Assembly (NCBI RefSeq): GCF_002272135.1
Contig: NZ_NPBF01000011.1
Span: forward strand, 1 to 64,000
Direction: 5' to 3'
DNA: 64,000 bases
Origin: Virgibacillus sp. 7505
GTDB taxonomy: Bacteria > Bacillota > Bacilli > Bacillales > Amphibacillaceae
Positions 20,307-29,996 of the stretch are shown piece by piece; the stretch's first letter is position 1; every line of letters begins with the position of its first letter. The position numbers and the translations under genes were made by a program. The notes under the pieces were generated by a model. It was not told where the DNA came from and searched no databases. It saw only the letters and a program-made list of their open reading frames with translations.

Positions 20307-20771
20307 ATGAGATGTCCAAACTGCCAATATAAAAGCACAAAAGTACTAGACTCCCGTCCCATCGAGGAAGGGCGTTCCATCCGGCGGCGCAGGGAATGCG
20401 AAGACTGCGCTTTTCGCTTCACAACGTTCGAACGTATTGAAGCAACACCATTGATTGTTGTTAAAAAAGAAGGAACGCGGGAAGAATTTAGTAAAGAGAA
20501 GCTTTTGCGCGGGTTGATCAAGGCGTGTGAAAAACGTCCGGTTGCGCTGGAGCAGATTGAACATATTGTAGCAGAAGTTGAGAAGGAACTGCGTAACAGC
20601 GGAACATCTGAAGTGCAAAGCAAAGAAATCGGCGAGATGGTCATGGAACGTCTGTCTGAAGTGGATGAAGTGGCGTATGTACGTTTCGCATCTGTTTACC
20701 GGCAATTCAAGGATATCAGTGTCTTCCTGGAAGAATTGAAGGACTTGATCAAAACCGATAAGAAAGAGTAA
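20307..20771 (+). CDS. nrdR: ribonucleotide reductase repressor NrdR
   Basis: NrdR senses ATP/dATP and represses ribonucleotide reductase operons. From ATG 20307 it has 154 residues and begins MRCPNC. The zinc ribbon uses C3, C6, C31 and C34, and an ATP-cone domain covers about 47-140. The frame is open much further upstream, overlapping fabF, but the family start and GGGGTGG at 20294-20300 fix the true start. It lies 29 bases before dnaB, forming the nrdR-dnaB-dnaI unit usual in bacilli. Confidence 0.95.
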   Translation: MRCPNCQYKSTKVLDSRPIEEGRSIRRRRECEDCAFRFTTFERIEATPLIVVKKEGTREEFSKEKLLRGLIKACEKRPVALEQIEHIVAEVEKELRNSGTSEVQSKEIGEMVMERLSEVDEVAYVRFASVYRQFKDISVFLEELKDLIKTDKKE

Positions 20772-20800
20772 TAGTTTGCAAGAAGGAAAGGACAGATAGT

Positions 20801-22165
20801 ATGAACAGTCAGCATATCGGGAAACTTCTGCCAGCTGATGGTTATCAGCTCCGGATGAGAGCAGTACTTCCGGAAACATATTCAGCAGCCCTGACGCATC
20901 TGTATCAGCCGCTGCTCGGGATACGGGCAGTGACCTTATATCAGACACTGGTCAATGATTATCTCCTGCATCATGGCACATGTGAACCGCAGACCCATCA
21001 TATGCTTATGACGCTGCTGGACATGCCGATGGATCAATTATATGAAGCAAGACTGCAGCTGGAAGCGATCGGGCTCATCCGGACGTATCAAAATCCTGGG
21101 GAACAGAATCTGTATACATACGATTTGTATGCACCGTTTACACCAGATGCATTTTTCCAAGATGACATGCTATCCCAGCTGCTGTATCACCAATTAGGCG
21201 AAAGCAGATTCCAGCAAATGAAAGCTCTCTTTATTAAAGAAGAAGATTTGCCTGAGACGATGGAGGAAGTTACGGCATCGTTTGAAGCTGTTTTTTCAGC
21301 GAAGAATCTGACTAACCATGCTGTTCAGCCAAGAAAGGCAGCCGCAAGGCCGGTTGCGGATGCAAAGCGAGGACCTTCCATTGAAACGGAAGTAGTCGAT
21401 TTTGACTGGCTTCGCCAATCATTGAAGCAGCGTATGCTAGATCCGGAAGCGATTCTTACTCCTCGAAACCAAAAGCTGCTCGAATCGATGGCTGTCTTGT
21501 ACAGCCTCACCTCACCGGAACTTGACAAAGCATTGCTTTGGGCTGTCTCGGATGAGCATGAGCTGAATCCGGCAGAATTCAAATCTGCTTGTCATGATTT
21601 ATTTTTAGCACGTCCAAAAACTAACGACACAAAGGTTATGGAACTTGTGCAAAAGGAATCCAAACAGGAAACGGACAAACAGGCTACCACCAAGCAGGAG
21701 CAGCTCATTCAGATACTTGAGACCATATCACCGAAACAGCTATTAGAGGATATATCCGGAAACGGGACAGCAGCTGCTTCGGACTTGAAGGTGATCCGTG
21801 ATGTCATGTCTGAACAGGGAATGTCACCTGGCATCATGAATGTGCTGGTGTACTATGTGCTGCTCAAATCTGATATGAAGCTGTCGAAAGCATATATGGA
21901 GAAGATTGCAGCCCATTGGGCTCGTAAAAAAGTAAGTACAGTAAGAGAAGCGATGGAGCTAGCCAAAAGCAGCAATCAGCCATGGAATACGACAAATAGC
22001 ACGAACCAGTCGGGGGCAAGAAGAAAAACTTCTGGCCGTGCAGAAGTTGTACCGGAATGGTTCGATCAAAAGGGCAAGGCAGAAGCTCCCAGCGCTGCAG
22101 CTGTGCCTGATGCGGATGTAGCGCAATTGCTCAAACAGTTCAATGAAAATAAGCGGCATGTTTGA
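20801..22165 (+). CDS. dnaB: replication initiation and membrane attachment protein DnaB
   Basis: In bacilli DnaB is not the helicase but a loader component that acts with DnaD and DnaI to place the replicative helicase at oriC and attaches the origin to the membrane. The 454-residue protein has the expected two DnaB/DnaD-type helical regions (about 20-180 and 290-400) and a polar C-terminal tail. AAGGAAAGG precedes ATG. It is followed by dnaI after 25 bases. Confidence 0.93.
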   Translation: MNSQHIGKLLPADGYQLRMRAVLPETYSAALTHLYQPLLGIRAVTLYQTLVNDYLLHHGTCEPQTHHMLMTLLDMPMDQLYEARLQLEAIGLIRTYQNPGEQNLYTYDLYAPFTPDAFFQDDMLSQLLYHQLGESRFQQMKALFIKEEDLPETMEEVTASFEAVFSAKNLTNHAVQPRKAAARPVADAKRGPSIETEVVDFDWLRQSLKQRMLDPEAILTPRNQKLLESMAVLYSLTSPELDKALLWAVSDEHELNPAEFKSACHDLFLARPKTNDTKVMELVQKESKQETDKQATTKQEQLIQILETISPKQLLEDISGNGTAAASDLKVIRDVMSEQGMSPGIMNVLVYYVLLKSDMKLSKAYMEKIAAHWARKKVSTVREAMELAKSSNQPWNTTNSTNQSGARRKTSGRAEVVPEWFDQKGKAEAPSAAAVPDADVAQLLKQFNENKRHV

Positions 22166-22190
22166 CTGATAGCAGGAAGGGGGTGCACGT

Positions 22191-23126
22191 ATGGAACCCA
22201 TTCAAGCATCTTTACGGAAATGGATGCAGGAAAACAGTAATTTTAAAGAAAACTTCGAGCGCATGCAGCAGCAGGTAAGACAGGATCCGGAAGTCAAAGC
22301 GGTGTTGGAAGCAAATCCGCAGCTGACAGAGCAGGATATCCAGAGGAATCTGATGCGTCTTTACGAATATACAACACAATCAAAGCAATGCCAGGACTGC
22401 CCTTCACTTGGGGAATGCCGGAATATCCTTAATGGCTATACGCCGTCGCTTGAGGTGGATGGAAATGTCATCCGCCTGGCATATGATAAATGCCATACCC
22501 GCCTTCAGCAGGAGGAACGGGAGAAGCAGCAGTCACGGATCAACAGCTTGTACATGCCAAAGGATATACTGGAAGCGTCGACAGAAATGCTTGATCATGG
22601 CGATGCAGAACGTCAGCAGGCGATTTTGAAGACATTGCAGTTCCTGCAGCAGACAGGCGATACCATTCCTGAAAAAGGGTTGTATTTCTATGGGCCGTTC
22701 GGCGTAGGAAAGACCTATTTCCTTGGTGCCATCGCTAACTATCTGGCCGAAAGAAATATTTCCAGTATGCTTATCTATATGCCTGAGTTTGTAAGGGAAA
22801 TGAAAGCTTCCCTGAAAGATGATTCGGTGAATGAGAAAGTCGAGCTGTTCAAGAAGACCCCAGTGCTCATGCTGGACGATATAGGCGCCGAATCCCAATC
22901 TGCTTGGTTCAGGGATGAGATACTCGGTTCCATCCTTCATTACCGTATGATGGAAAGGCTGCCAGTCTTCTTTACGTCCAACTATTCCATTGCCCAGCTG
23001 GAGCAGCAGATTGCCACGACTAATCGGGGTGATGTGGAACGAGTGAAAGCGGGAAGAATCATGGAGCGTATTAAGCGTGTTGCCACCGAAGTACCGTTGT
23101 TCGGCAAAAATAGAAGAAACGATTGA
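22191..23126 (+). CDS. dnaI: primosomal helicase loader DnaI
   Basis: DnaI is the AAA+ ATPase that loads the replicative helicase DnaC. The 311 residues equal the B. subtilis length. The N-terminal zinc-binding region (CQDCPSLGEC, then YDKCH) masks ssDNA binding. Walker A GPFGVGKT is at 168-175 and Walker B MLDDIGAE about 55 residues later, with the sensor region TSNYS. AAGGGGGTG precedes ATG. A strong terminator ends the operon. Confidence 0.96.
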   Translation: MEPIQASLRKWMQENSNFKENFERMQQQVRQDPEVKAVLEANPQLTEQDIQRNLMRLYEYTTQSKQCQDCPSLGECRNILNGYTPSLEVDGNVIRLAYDKCHTRLQQEEREKQQSRINSLYMPKDILEASTEMLDHGDAERQQAILKTLQFLQQTGDTIPEKGLYFYGPFGVGKTYFLGAIANYLAERNISSMLIYMPEFVREMKASLKDDSVNEKVELFKKTPVLMLDDIGAESQSAWFRDEILGSILHYRMMERLPVFFTSNYSIAQLEQQIATTNRGDVERVKAGRIMERIKRVATEVPLFGKNRRND

Positions 23127-23130
23127 TCAG

Positions 23131-23163
23131 AAAGACAAGCCTGAGAACGGCTTGTCTTTTTTT
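23131..23163 (+). terminator. terminator after dnaI
   Basis: AAAGACAAGCC, seven-base loop, GGCTTGTCTTT and further T residues. Confidence 0.92.
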
Positions 23164-23227
23164 CAACTCATATTTCCATTCTCCGCCCATATAATGTAAC
23201 AGTTGATAGTGGCGAGGGTGGTTGATA

Positions 23228-24046
23228 TTGCGTAAAGTGTTTATCAAATCAAAAAAAGAAATGGATACATTCTGTTCGTGCCTGGCTATGCTGGAGGGAA
23301 CGAAACAGGTGTACGTGGATGAAGACGACCGTTGGGGCTATGAAGCGACAATTCATGATGGCTATCACCGGCGGATTGCAATCGCCTTAGTAGAAACGTT
23401 TCTTCATCATCGAGAGACAGAATGGATCGAGCAAATTGTGAAAGAAGTTTATTATTATAAGGACGAAGAAGCGATAAAACGTATAGCAGAATTAACACAT
23501 ACGATTCTCGTAGGAGACATGTATGAAGAAGCAAAAGAGCCGAGTTTGCCTCGACAGCAAATCACTCAGAGTTTCCAAGAAATTGCTGCCAAGCACATCA
23601 GGATTTTCTATGACGCTGTCATCCAATTCCGCAGCACTGCATACAGAGAAGCATTGATGGACGTAGTCGGTGAAGCGATAGATGAGTACAAGCGTGAAGA
23701 AGAATATCAGCTATACGTGGAATCTCTGCGGGAATATGTTGGCAAAAAGCCAATAGGAATGGAAGCGATCCATGTCATTCAAGGACGTGATTTCTCCTTC
23801 TACAAGGAAGACGGAACCTGCTATTCTGCTGAGGAAATCCATTCGCTTGCTGAGGAAGAACCGCTGTTCCTGGCTGGTATCGGCAAACCAGAAAAAAATC
23901 TGACACCGTTGATTGCCATGTCACCACGGCGAATTTACTTGTATGGTGACTACCCATCTGAACCGAAGACACTGACTGTCATCAATATTTTCCAGGAAAG
24001 AGCCACATACCTTCCTTTACATCAATTTCCTTTCTCCATGTTTTAG
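23228..24046 (+). CDS. ytxC: sporulation protein YtxC
   Basis: This is a homologue of B. subtilis YtxC, a poorly characterised sporulation-related protein located between dnaI and thrS in both genomes. It is a soluble 272-residue protein rich in Glu, Arg and Tyr with no signal peptide or membrane segment. I place the start at TTG 23228, eight bases after GAGGGTG; TTG 23222 is too close. The B. subtilis neighbour ytxB is missing here, but a TVP38-type gene of the same kind appears at 28903. Function is unknown. Confidence 0.82.
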   Translation: MRKVFIKSKKEMDTFCSCLAMLEGTKQVYVDEDDRWGYEATIHDGYHRRIAIALVETFLHHRETEWIEQIVKEVYYYKDEEAIKRIAELTHTILVGDMYEEAKEPSLPRQQITQSFQEIAAKHIRIFYDAVIQFRSTAYREALMDVVGEAIDEYKREEEYQLYVESLREYVGKKPIGMEAIHVIQGRDFSFYKEDGTCYSAEEIHSLAEEEPLFLAGIGKPEKNLTPLIAMSPRRIYLYGDYPSEPKTLTVINIFQERATYLPLHQFPFSMF

Positions 24047-24053
24047 CATGTCC

Positions 24054-24350
24054 TTGCATTTTCCCGATTCAGCGCTTATACTTACCTTATATGAAAAAGC
24101 GACAATAAAGGACATGATAGTAAAATCCGTTTGCACTGAAGAGAGGGGAGCCTAGGCTGGAAGCTTCCTGCATACGCTTTGCTGTTACCACCTTTTACAG
24201 CTCTGTCGGGGGACGAAAGAAAACCGGCAGCGTCTTATCTGCGTTACAGATTCTTGAGCCGGTTTATATATATACCGGGAATTAGGGTGGAACCACGAGA
24301 CAAACGCTCGTCCCTTTGCACATACTTTGTGCAAAGGGACGGGCTTTTTA
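24054..24350 (+). promoter_or_regulatory. thrS promoter and threonine T-box leader
   Basis: TTGCAT (24054-24059), 17 bases and TATACT (24077-24082) form the promoter. The transcript from about 24089 is a T-box riboswitch: the conserved AGGGTGGAACCACG is at 24284-24297, with bulge TGGA to pair with the uncharged tRNA 3' end. The terminator is a long perfect stem over CGTCCCTTTGCACA (24309-24322) followed by T residues to about 24350. ACC at 24187-24189, followed by A, is the best candidate threonine specifier codon. Uncharged tRNA-Thr should allow readthrough into thrS. Confidence 0.93.
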
Positions 24351-24370
24351 TATTTTAGGAGGAAAGAACA

Positions 24371-26317
24371 ATGGCAGATGTATTTGAAATCATTTTCCCG
24401 GATGGAGCAAAGAAAGAGTTTCCTGCTGGAACAACTGGCGAGGATATCGCAGGTTCCATTTCATCAGGTTTGAAGAAGCAGGCTATCGCAGTCAATGTTG
24501 ACGGCGTTGCATATGATCTGCGTACACCGCTTCCTAATGGCGGTGCAATCGAAATCGTCACACTTAAGCAGGAGCAAGGTGTGGAAATTATGCGCCACTC
24601 TGCTGCGCATTTGCTTGCACAGGCAGTAAAACGCTTGTACGGCAAAGTGCAATTCGGTGTAGGTCCCGTAATTGAAAATGGCTTCTATTATGATATGGAA
24701 CTGGAGGCTAGCATCACACCGGAGGATCTTCCGAAGATTGAAAAAGAGATGCAGCGAATCGTTGATGCCAACCTTCCGATCGTCCGCAAAGTTGTCAGCC
24801 GTGATGAAGCAAAAGCGATGTTCTCTGAGATTGGCGATAACTTGAAATTGGAATTGATCGATGCCATTCCAGAAGACCAGGATGTAACAATCTATGAGCA
24901 AGGCGAATTCTTCGATCTTTGCCGCGGTATTCACGTACCATCTACAGGCAAAATCAAAGTGTTCAAGCTGCTTAGCATTTCAGGGGCCTACTGGAGAGGT
25001 AACAGTGACAACCAAATGCTGCAGCGTATTTATGGTACTGCTTTTGAAAAGAAAAATGAATTGGATCATCATTTGAAAATGCTTGAGGAAGCAAAAGAAC
25101 GTGATCACCGTAAACTAGGAAAAGAATTGGAATTGTTCACAGTATCCCAGAAAGTCGGACAAGGTCTGCCGCTTTGGCTGCCAAAAGGTGCGACAATCCG
25201 CCGTACAATTGAACGCTACATCGTCGACTTGGAAGAAAAACTTGGCTATGATCATGTGTATACTCCAGTCCTGGGCAGTGTAGAGCTTTATAAAACTAGC
25301 GGACACTGGGACCATTATAAAGACGATATGTTCCCGCCGATGGAAATGGATAATGAAGACCTTGTTCTTCGTCCGATGAACTGCCCGCACCATATGATGG
25401 TATATAAAAATGAATTGCACAGCTACCGCAGCCTGCCGATCCGTATCGCAGAGCTAGGAACTATGCATCGCCATGAAATGTCTGGTGCTCTTGCCGGCTT
25501 GCAGCGTGTTCGTGCGATGACATTGAATGATGCACATATTTTCGCGCGTCCGGATCAATTGAAAGATGAGTTCATCCGCGTTGTGAAACTTGTACAAGCT
25601 GTGTATAAAGACTTCGGTATCGATGATTATTCCTTCCGTCTTTCTTATCGTGATCCTGAAGACAAAGAAAAATATGTTGACAATGATGCAATGTGGGATA
25701 AAGCACAAGCGATGCTGAAAGAAACAATGGAAGATCTTGAACTTGACTATGTAGAAGCAGAAGGCGAAGCAGCATTCTATGGTCCGAAGCTAGACGTCCA
25801 GGTGAAGACTGCTCTTGGTAAAGATGAAACATTGTCTACTGTTCAATTGGACTTCCACTTGCCAGAGCGTTTTGATCTGACTTATATCGGTGAAGATGGT
25901 AAAGAACATCGTCCAGTCGTTATCCACCGTGGTGTTGTATCGACTATGGAACGTTTCGTTGCTTTCTTGATCGAAGAGTATAAAGGTGCCTTCCCAACAT
26001 GGCTTGCACCAGTCCAAGCGAAAATCATCCCGGTTTCTCCTGAAGCACACTTGGCATACGCACGCCAAGTAGAGGATGCTTTGCGTATGGAAGGTATCCG
26101 TGTACAAGTGGATGAGCGTGACGAAAAGATGGGTTATAAGATCCGCGAAGCACAGGTACAGAAGATTCCGTTCCAGATTGTCGTTGGTGACCAGGAAGTG
26201 AGCGACCAAGCCGTAAACATCCGCCGTTATGGAGAGAAACAATCTGAAACGAAAGATCTGAAAGCTTTCGTTGCGGATATAAAAGAAGAAGTAGCTCAGC
26301 GCATACTGCGTAAATAA
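24371..26317 (+). CDS. thrS: threonyl-tRNA synthetase
   Basis: ThrRS attaches threonine to tRNA-Thr. The 648-residue protein has an N-terminal TGS domain (1-62), an editing domain of the second-additional type (about 65-240, [10 protein letters not shown]), the class II catalytic core (zinc-binding Cys in RPMNCPHHM, later histidines) and an anticodon-binding domain (about 540-645). TAGGAGG lies eight bases before ATG. Expression is controlled by the T-box directly upstream. Confidence 0.98.
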   Translation: MADVFEIIFPDGAKKEFPAGTTGEDIAGSISSGLKKQAIAVNVDGVAYDLRTPLPNGGAIEIVTLKQEQGVEIMRHSAAHLLAQAVKRLYGKVQFGVGPVIENGFYYDMELEASITPEDLPKIEKEMQRIVDANLPIVRKVVSRDEAKAMFSEIGDNLKLELIDAIPEDQDVTIYEQGEFFDLCRGIHVPSTGKIKVFKLLSISGAYWRGNSDNQMLQRIYGTAFEKKNELDHHLKMLEEAKERDHRKLGKELELFTVSQKVGQGLPLWLPKGATIRRTIERYIVDLEEKLGYDHVYTPVLGSVELYKTSGHWDHYKDDMFPPMEMDNEDLVLRPMNCPHHMMVYKNELHSYRSLPIRIAELGTMHRHEMSGALAGLQRVRAMTLNDAHIFARPDQLKDEFIRVVKLVQAVYKDFGIDDYSFRLSYRDPEDKEKYVDNDAMWDKAQAMLKETMEDLELDYVEAEGEAAFYGPKLDVQVKTALGKDETLSTVQLDFHLPERFDLTYIGEDGKEHRPVVIHRGVVSTMERFVAFLIEEYKGAFPTWLAPVQAKIIPVSPEAHLAYARQVEDALRMEGIRVQVDERDEKMGYKIREAQVQKIPFQIVVGDQEVSDQAVNIRRYGEKQSETKDLKAFVADIKEEVAQRILRK

Positions 26318-26323
26318 CAGAAA

Positions 26324-26362
26324 GAATCCTTTCATCACTAAAGTGGTGGAAGGATTTTTTTG
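26324..26362 (+). terminator. terminator after thrS
   Basis: AATCCTT..CATCACT pairs with AGTG.TG.AAGGATT, followed by seven T residues. Confidence 0.85.
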
Positions 26363-26485
26363 TTTGCTAAGGTATATGAAGCGACTTAATAGACATAGAG
26401 GAAAGGTTTTCACTTTTCATGACTGTCATTATTAGTAGAAATGGCTTTTTATTCGGCCAAGACATCTTGATATGCTTGATAGAGT

Positions 26486-26977
26486 TCACTTTATTTTACG
26501 CTGCTTCAACATACCCTCTACCAAAGGATATAAAACAGCGAGCAAGATGATGATCAATATCCAGGCGTGACCTTCATCAATCCAGCCTAAAGCGATCATA
26601 CTGAATTCCAAATCAATGAAGCAAAAGACCAGTACACAAATATTCTTCACCTTATTGAGCATTTTTCGGCTAAGCTGATAAAATGCTGCTGCGTTAGCTT
26701 CATTCAGTCGTTTCGGATAATTGTGTATATGAGGATACTTCCCCAACTGGTGTAATATGGTGAACATAATGATACTGAGTGCGGGGAGGAGAAGCAGGCT
26801 TTCTTTTGCCGCCCAGTCGTCAACGTGACCAGTCAGACCCATGTGGAGAGGCACTTGTTCAGGCAGCTGCCGCCAGATTATGATCAAGAAAAGGACGGTA
26901 GCAATATATCCGCTGATTCCGATGATATCCCAGGCTTTTTCGCCGCGGGTTTTCGGTATGTTGAGCTGCTTTTGCAT
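26486..26977 (-). CDS. DUF1648 domain membrane protein
   Basis: This 163-residue membrane protein has the DUF1648 signature around residues 37-60 (LPEQVPLHMGLTGHVDDW) between membrane helices at about 20-38 and 60-78; two more lie at about 108-128 and 135-153. DUF1648 occurs in SdpI-like immunity/sensor proteins, but no SdpC toxin or SdpR regulator gene is adjacent. It stands alone on the minus strand between thrS and infC, with GGGGTGA just before its ATG. Function is unassigned. Confidence 0.75.
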   Translation of the reverse strand: MQKQLNIPKTRGEKAWDIIGISGYIATVLFLIIIWRQLPEQVPLHMGLTGHVDDWAAKESLLLLPALSIIMFTILHQLGKYPHIHNYPKRLNEANAAAFYQLSRKMLNKVKNICVLVFCFIDLEFSMIALGWIDEGHAWILIIILLAVLYPLVEGMLKQRKIK

Positions 26978-27112
26978 ATATTTATCACCCCTTAGCTTAT
27001 GTACGGAACAGTGGGGGAATAAGTTCCAGCTATATTATTTTAAAGGGGGAGGTTGTCAGCATCTGAAGAATATGTTACATTAGTTGAGCAGGATTACTGG
27101 GCTTCAATATGA

Positions 27113-27366
27113 TTGACAGCATTCATCAGCTATGATAAGATTGTAAAAGTGAAATAAATATTGATCTGAGACAAGCAGAAGTACCCACTTCTCACCTGAT
27201 TGACGCCGCTTGGCAGTTGGCAGGTACGAAAACAGTGTTCTAGGACAAATGTGGGTGCCGTATGCGTACCGGCATTTTTTTTATGCTTTTTTACAACCAT
27301 GTTTAACTGATAAGCGGCGGATATCTTGTCCCCGATCATAAGTTTCCCAAAATATCCTGGAGGTGG
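27113..27366 (+). promoter_or_regulatory. infC operon promoter and L20 leader
   Basis: TTGACA (27113-27118), 17 bases and TAAGAT (27136-27141) form the promoter. The 200-odd-nt leader has the position and features of the Firmicute L20 autoregulatory leader: a central folded region (TCACCTGATTGACGCC near 27193-27208) and a terminator (TGCCG..CGGCA plus eight T residues, about 27253-27282). In B. subtilis ribosomal protein L20 binds this leader and promotes termination ahead of infC-rpmI-rplT. The assignment is from context and recalled sequence features. Confidence 0.78.
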
Positions 27367-27372
27367 ATGATT

Positions 27373-27891
27373 ATTAGCAAAGATACGAATATCAATGAGA
27401 AAATTCGCGCACGTGAGGTTCGACTCATTGATTCAAACGGTGACCAGCTTGGCGTAAAATCCCGTCAAGAAGCATTAGAAATCGCACAAACAAGAAATCT
27501 TGATTTGGTGCTTGTGGCTGCAAACGCAAAACCACCCGTGTGCCGGATTATGGATTATGGTAAATTCCGCTTCGAGCAACAGAAGAAAGAAAAAGAAGCG
27601 CGTAAAAACCAGAAAATAATCAACGTAAAAGAAGTTCGTTTGAGCCCTGGTATTGAGGATCATGACTTCAACACGAAGCTTCGCAACGCGCGCAAGTTTC
27701 TTGAAAAAGGCGATAAAGTAAAGGCTTCTGTTCGTTTCCGCGGACGTGCCATTACGCATAAAGAATTAGGCCAAGAAGTTCTCGAAAAGCTAGCTGGAGA
27801 GTGCAAGGATGTTGCAACGGTTGAAATGAAACCGAAAATGGAAGGCCGCAGCATGTTCCTAATGCTTGCTCCTATAGCTGAGAAACAGTAA
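27373..27891 (+). CDS. infC: translation initiation factor IF-3 (probable ATT start)
   Basis: IF-3 keeps ribosomal subunits apart and checks start-codon/fMet-tRNA pairing. The two-domain protein (N-domain to about 70, lysine-rich linker, C-domain) has [12 protein letters not shown] and [13 protein letters not shown]. The nearest ATG (27367) is only three bases from GGAGG (27359-27363). ATT at 27373 is nine bases away and yields MSKDTN, matching the N-terminus of the Geobacillus protein; non-AUG starts on infC are a known self-control device. I therefore place the start at 27373 (172 residues); starting at 27367 adds two residues. Confidence 0.93.
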   Translation: MSKDTNINEKIRAREVRLIDSNGDQLGVKSRQEALEIAQTRNLDLVLVAANAKPPVCRIMDYGKFRFEQQKKEKEARKNQKIINVKEVRLSPGIEDHDFNTKLRNARKFLEKGDKVKASVRFRGRAITHKELGQEVLEKLAGECKDVATVEMKPKMEGRSMFLMLAPIAEKQ

Positions 27892-27917
27892 GCCGAAGGA
27901 TATAAGGAGGAAATACG

Positions 27918-28112
27918 ATGCCAAAAATGAAAACCCACAAAGGGTCCGCTAAACGTTTCAAGAAAACAGGTACTGGAAAAGTAGTTCGTAACCACGGTTA
28001 CACAAGCCATTTGGCTGCTAATAAATCTACTAAACAGAAACGTAAACTTCGTAAAGATGCACTTGTTTCTGCTGGTGACTTCAAACGTATCAAACAAATG
28101 CTACCTAAATAA
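27918..28112 (+). CDS. rpmI: 50S ribosomal protein L35
   Basis: This is a 64-residue, strongly basic large-subunit protein beginning [15 protein letters not shown], the diagnostic L35 start. AAGGAGG lies seven bases before ATG. It sits between infC and rplT, the universal order. Confidence 0.98.
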   Translation: MPKMKTHKGSAKRFKKTGTGKVVRNHGYTSHLAANKSTKQKRKLRKDALVSAGDFKRIKQMLPK

Positions 28113-28151
28113 TAAAATTAAAGATTTTTTTGTCCTATAGGAGGGAATACT

Positions 28152-28508
28152 ATGCCACGTGTAAAAGGTGGAACAGTAACGCGTCAGCGTCGTAAACGCG
28201 TTCTTAAGCTAGCTAAAGGTTATTATGGTGCGAAACACGCACTATTCAAAACTGCAAAACAACAAGTAATCAAATCCGGTCAGTACGCATACCGTGACCG
28301 CAGACAGAAAAAACGTGACTTCCGTAAACTTTGGATCGCACGTATCAATGCTGCTGCACGTATGAACGAACTTTCTTACAGCCGTTTGATGCACGGTCTT
28401 AAACTTGCTGGTATCGAAGTAAACCGTAAAATGCTTTCAGAGCTTGCAATCTCTGACGAAAAAGCATTCGCGCAACTTGCTACTAAAGCAAAAGACGCAT
28501 TGAAATAA
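28152..28508 (+). CDS. rplT: 50S ribosomal protein L20
   Basis: L20 is an early assembly protein of the large subunit and, in bacilli, the repressor of its own operon through the leader upstream of infC. The 118-residue basic protein begins [15 protein letters not shown] and has the expected long N-terminal helix. TAGGAGG precedes ATG. A strong terminator follows 3 bases after the stop. Confidence 0.98.
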   Translation: MPRVKGGTVTRQRRKRVLKLAKGYYGAKHALFKTAKQQVIKSGQYAYRDRRQKKRDFRKLWIARINAAARMNELSYSRLMHGLKLAGIEVNRKMLSELAISDEKAFAQLATKAKDALK

Positions 28509-28511
28509 GTC

Positions 28512-28543
28512 AAAAAGCCGCTATCCTTTGATAGCGGCTTTTT
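28512..28543 (+). terminator. terminator after rplT
   Basis: AAAAAGCCGCTATC, four-base loop, GATAGCGGCTTTTT: a perfect 14-bp stem with a T tail. Confidence 0.93.
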
Positions 28544-28563
28544 GTATAGAAAGGGGTAGGAAT

Positions 28564-28824
28564 ATGTGGCTGGTCATTAGTCTCTATCTGCTGGTTATTA
28601 ATATCCTGCTTTTCAGCTGGATGGGAATAGATAAACAAAGAGCAAAGAAGCACGAGTGGCGCATAAGTGAAAGAAGGCTGTGGATCACAGCAATCATCGG
28701 GGGCGCCCTAGGCGGCTGGCTCGGGATGCAAGCATTTCGACATAAAACGAAGCATACCGCGTTCGTTATCGGCTTTCCTTGCCTTGTCGCCATGCATGTC
28801 CTGCTTATTCTTTATTTGCTGTAA
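28564..28824 (+). CDS. ysdA: DUF1294 family membrane protein YsdA
   Basis: This 86-residue membrane protein of the DUF1294 family has helices at about 4-20, 36-55 and 65-84. The cytoplasmic loop DKQRAKKHEWRISE followed by GGALGGWLGM is the family hallmark. ATG 28564 follows AAAGGGG; the frame extends upstream into the rplT terminator and that part is not coding. B. subtilis also has ysdA directly after rplT. Function is unknown. Confidence 0.88.
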   Translation: MWLVISLYLLVINILLFSWMGIDKQRAKKHEWRISERRLWITAIIGGALGGWLGMQAFRHKTKHTAFVIGFPCLVAMHVLLILYLL

Positions 28825-28902
28825 GATAAATGCTGTGTGCTTGTCATAAAGGCTCGTCTCCTGTCATATATATTAGAGACATCTGAGAAGGAGTGAGCAG
28901 CA

Positions 28903-29475
28903 ATGGACCAGGTTGGCGTAAGTCTCTTGACGGTCGTCGCGACAGGCGGCTTGTTTGCACCGCTTTTGTTCATCCTCCTGTACCTGCTTCGACCTGCTTT
29001 ATTTCTGCCTGTCGTTTTCCTATGTATCTCTGGAGGGATCCTGTTTGGTGCTGTTGCCGGTACAATATTGTCTATTATCGGGATTACCGCATCCAGTATG
29101 CTGTTTTATGGTGTAGCCCAGCGTTTCCCACGGTCTGCAAACAGGATTCTCATGCTGAAACAAAAGCTGATTGGCAGGCACACGAGCTTTACAACGGGTC
29201 AAGTCGCCTTAATGCGGCTAGTGCCATTTATTCACTTCCACATCTTAAGCGTCTGCTTGATGGAAACCAACCGCAGTTGGAGGTCATATGGGAAAGCCTC
29301 GGTTCTATCAAGTATCCCGCTTGCAGCTGCCTATTCTTTTGCTGGGACGTGGCTGCGCTACTTGCCGCCAGCAGCGATAGCTGGGGTCTTGGTCGTGCTA
29401 CTGGTATGTATTTATCTGATGCGGAAAAAGGAATTTACAATCAAATGGGAAGAATTTTTCAAGGAAAGTGCATAA
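28903..29475 (+). CDS. TVP38/TMEM64 (VTT domain) family membrane protein
   Basis: This 190-residue polytopic protein has the VTT/SNARE-associated domain fold: helices at about 5-30, 34-60 and 125-175, with a re-entrant FLCISGGILFGAVAG motif and the conserved R-x-x-P pair in MRLVPFIHFH. Members are proposed to move lipids between membrane leaflets. It resembles YtxB, which in B. subtilis lies between dnaI and ytxC and is missing from that place here, so a local relocation is possible. GAAGGAG precedes ATG. A longer overlapping frame at 28893 in another phase is not coding. Confidence 0.82.
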   Translation: MDQVGVSLLTVVATGGLFAPLLFILLYLLRPALFLPVVFLCISGGILFGAVAGTILSIIGITASSMLFYGVAQRFPRSANRILMLKQKLIGRHTSFTTGQVALMRLVPFIHFHILSVCLMETNRSWRSYGKASVLSSIPLAAAYSFAGTWLRYLPPAAIAGVLVVLLVCIYLMRKKEFTIKWEEFFKESA

Positions 29476-29508
29476 AACACTGGCGCTTTTATAAGCTCCA
29501 GTGCTTTA

Positions 29509-29883
29509 TCATATTTCTGTCAGGACGAGCTCCTTTATCGGATGCTTCCATTCAATCGAAGCATAAGGAAAATGGCTCAGGATGCATTCTTCCATCTTAT
29601 ATAAATCATTTCGGGAAAATCCGGTCAATCGATCCGGCTGTACAGCATTCATCACGACCTTGGTCACTTCAATGCTGTCTTCCCTTGGCTGGAGATATTT
29701 CTTACCAATCATCCGATAGCCGCGATAGTTTAATGAGAAATAATGATCATACTGTTCGCGGTATTCCACTTCCTCTGCATTGAGGTGTGAGGCATCATTC
29801 AATTGGTTTTTCCTTGCTTTCATGACGGTGTAGAACAAAAGAATTGCTGCACCTGCCAGCAACAGGAGAAAAAGAATCTTCAT
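29509..29883 (-). CDS. ysdB: YsdB-like protein
   Basis: This 124-residue protein has one N-terminal membrane anchor (residues 3-19) followed by a soluble charged domain. It resembles B. subtilis YsdB, a sigma-W regulon protein that follows ysdA there. The gene is on the minus strand, converging on the TVP38 gene and diverging from the nucleotide hydrolase gene, with AAAGGAGG before ATG. Its role is unknown. Confidence 0.8.
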   Translation of the reverse strand: MKILFLLLLAGAAILLFYTVMKARKNQLNDASHLNAEEVEYREQYDHYFSLNYRGYRMIGKKYLQPREDSIEVTKVVMNAVQPDRLTGFSRNDLYKMEECILSHFPYASIEWKHPIKELVLTEI

Positions 29884-29996
29884 AGCGAGCAGGCCTCCTT
29901 TACTTTTTGTATAGATACGATTACGCTAAAGAAGAAGTTTCATCCGTTTTACTATACCCTCACTACATAGGAATAACGCAAGAAGGAGTCTTATAT

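Noticed and set aside
28893-29783. 296-codon plus-strand frame overlapping the TVP38-type gene and the end of ysdB
   Set aside because: The alternative frame at 28903 gives a coherent membrane protein with a ribosome site; this one has scattered Cys/Trp/Ser and crosses two genes.
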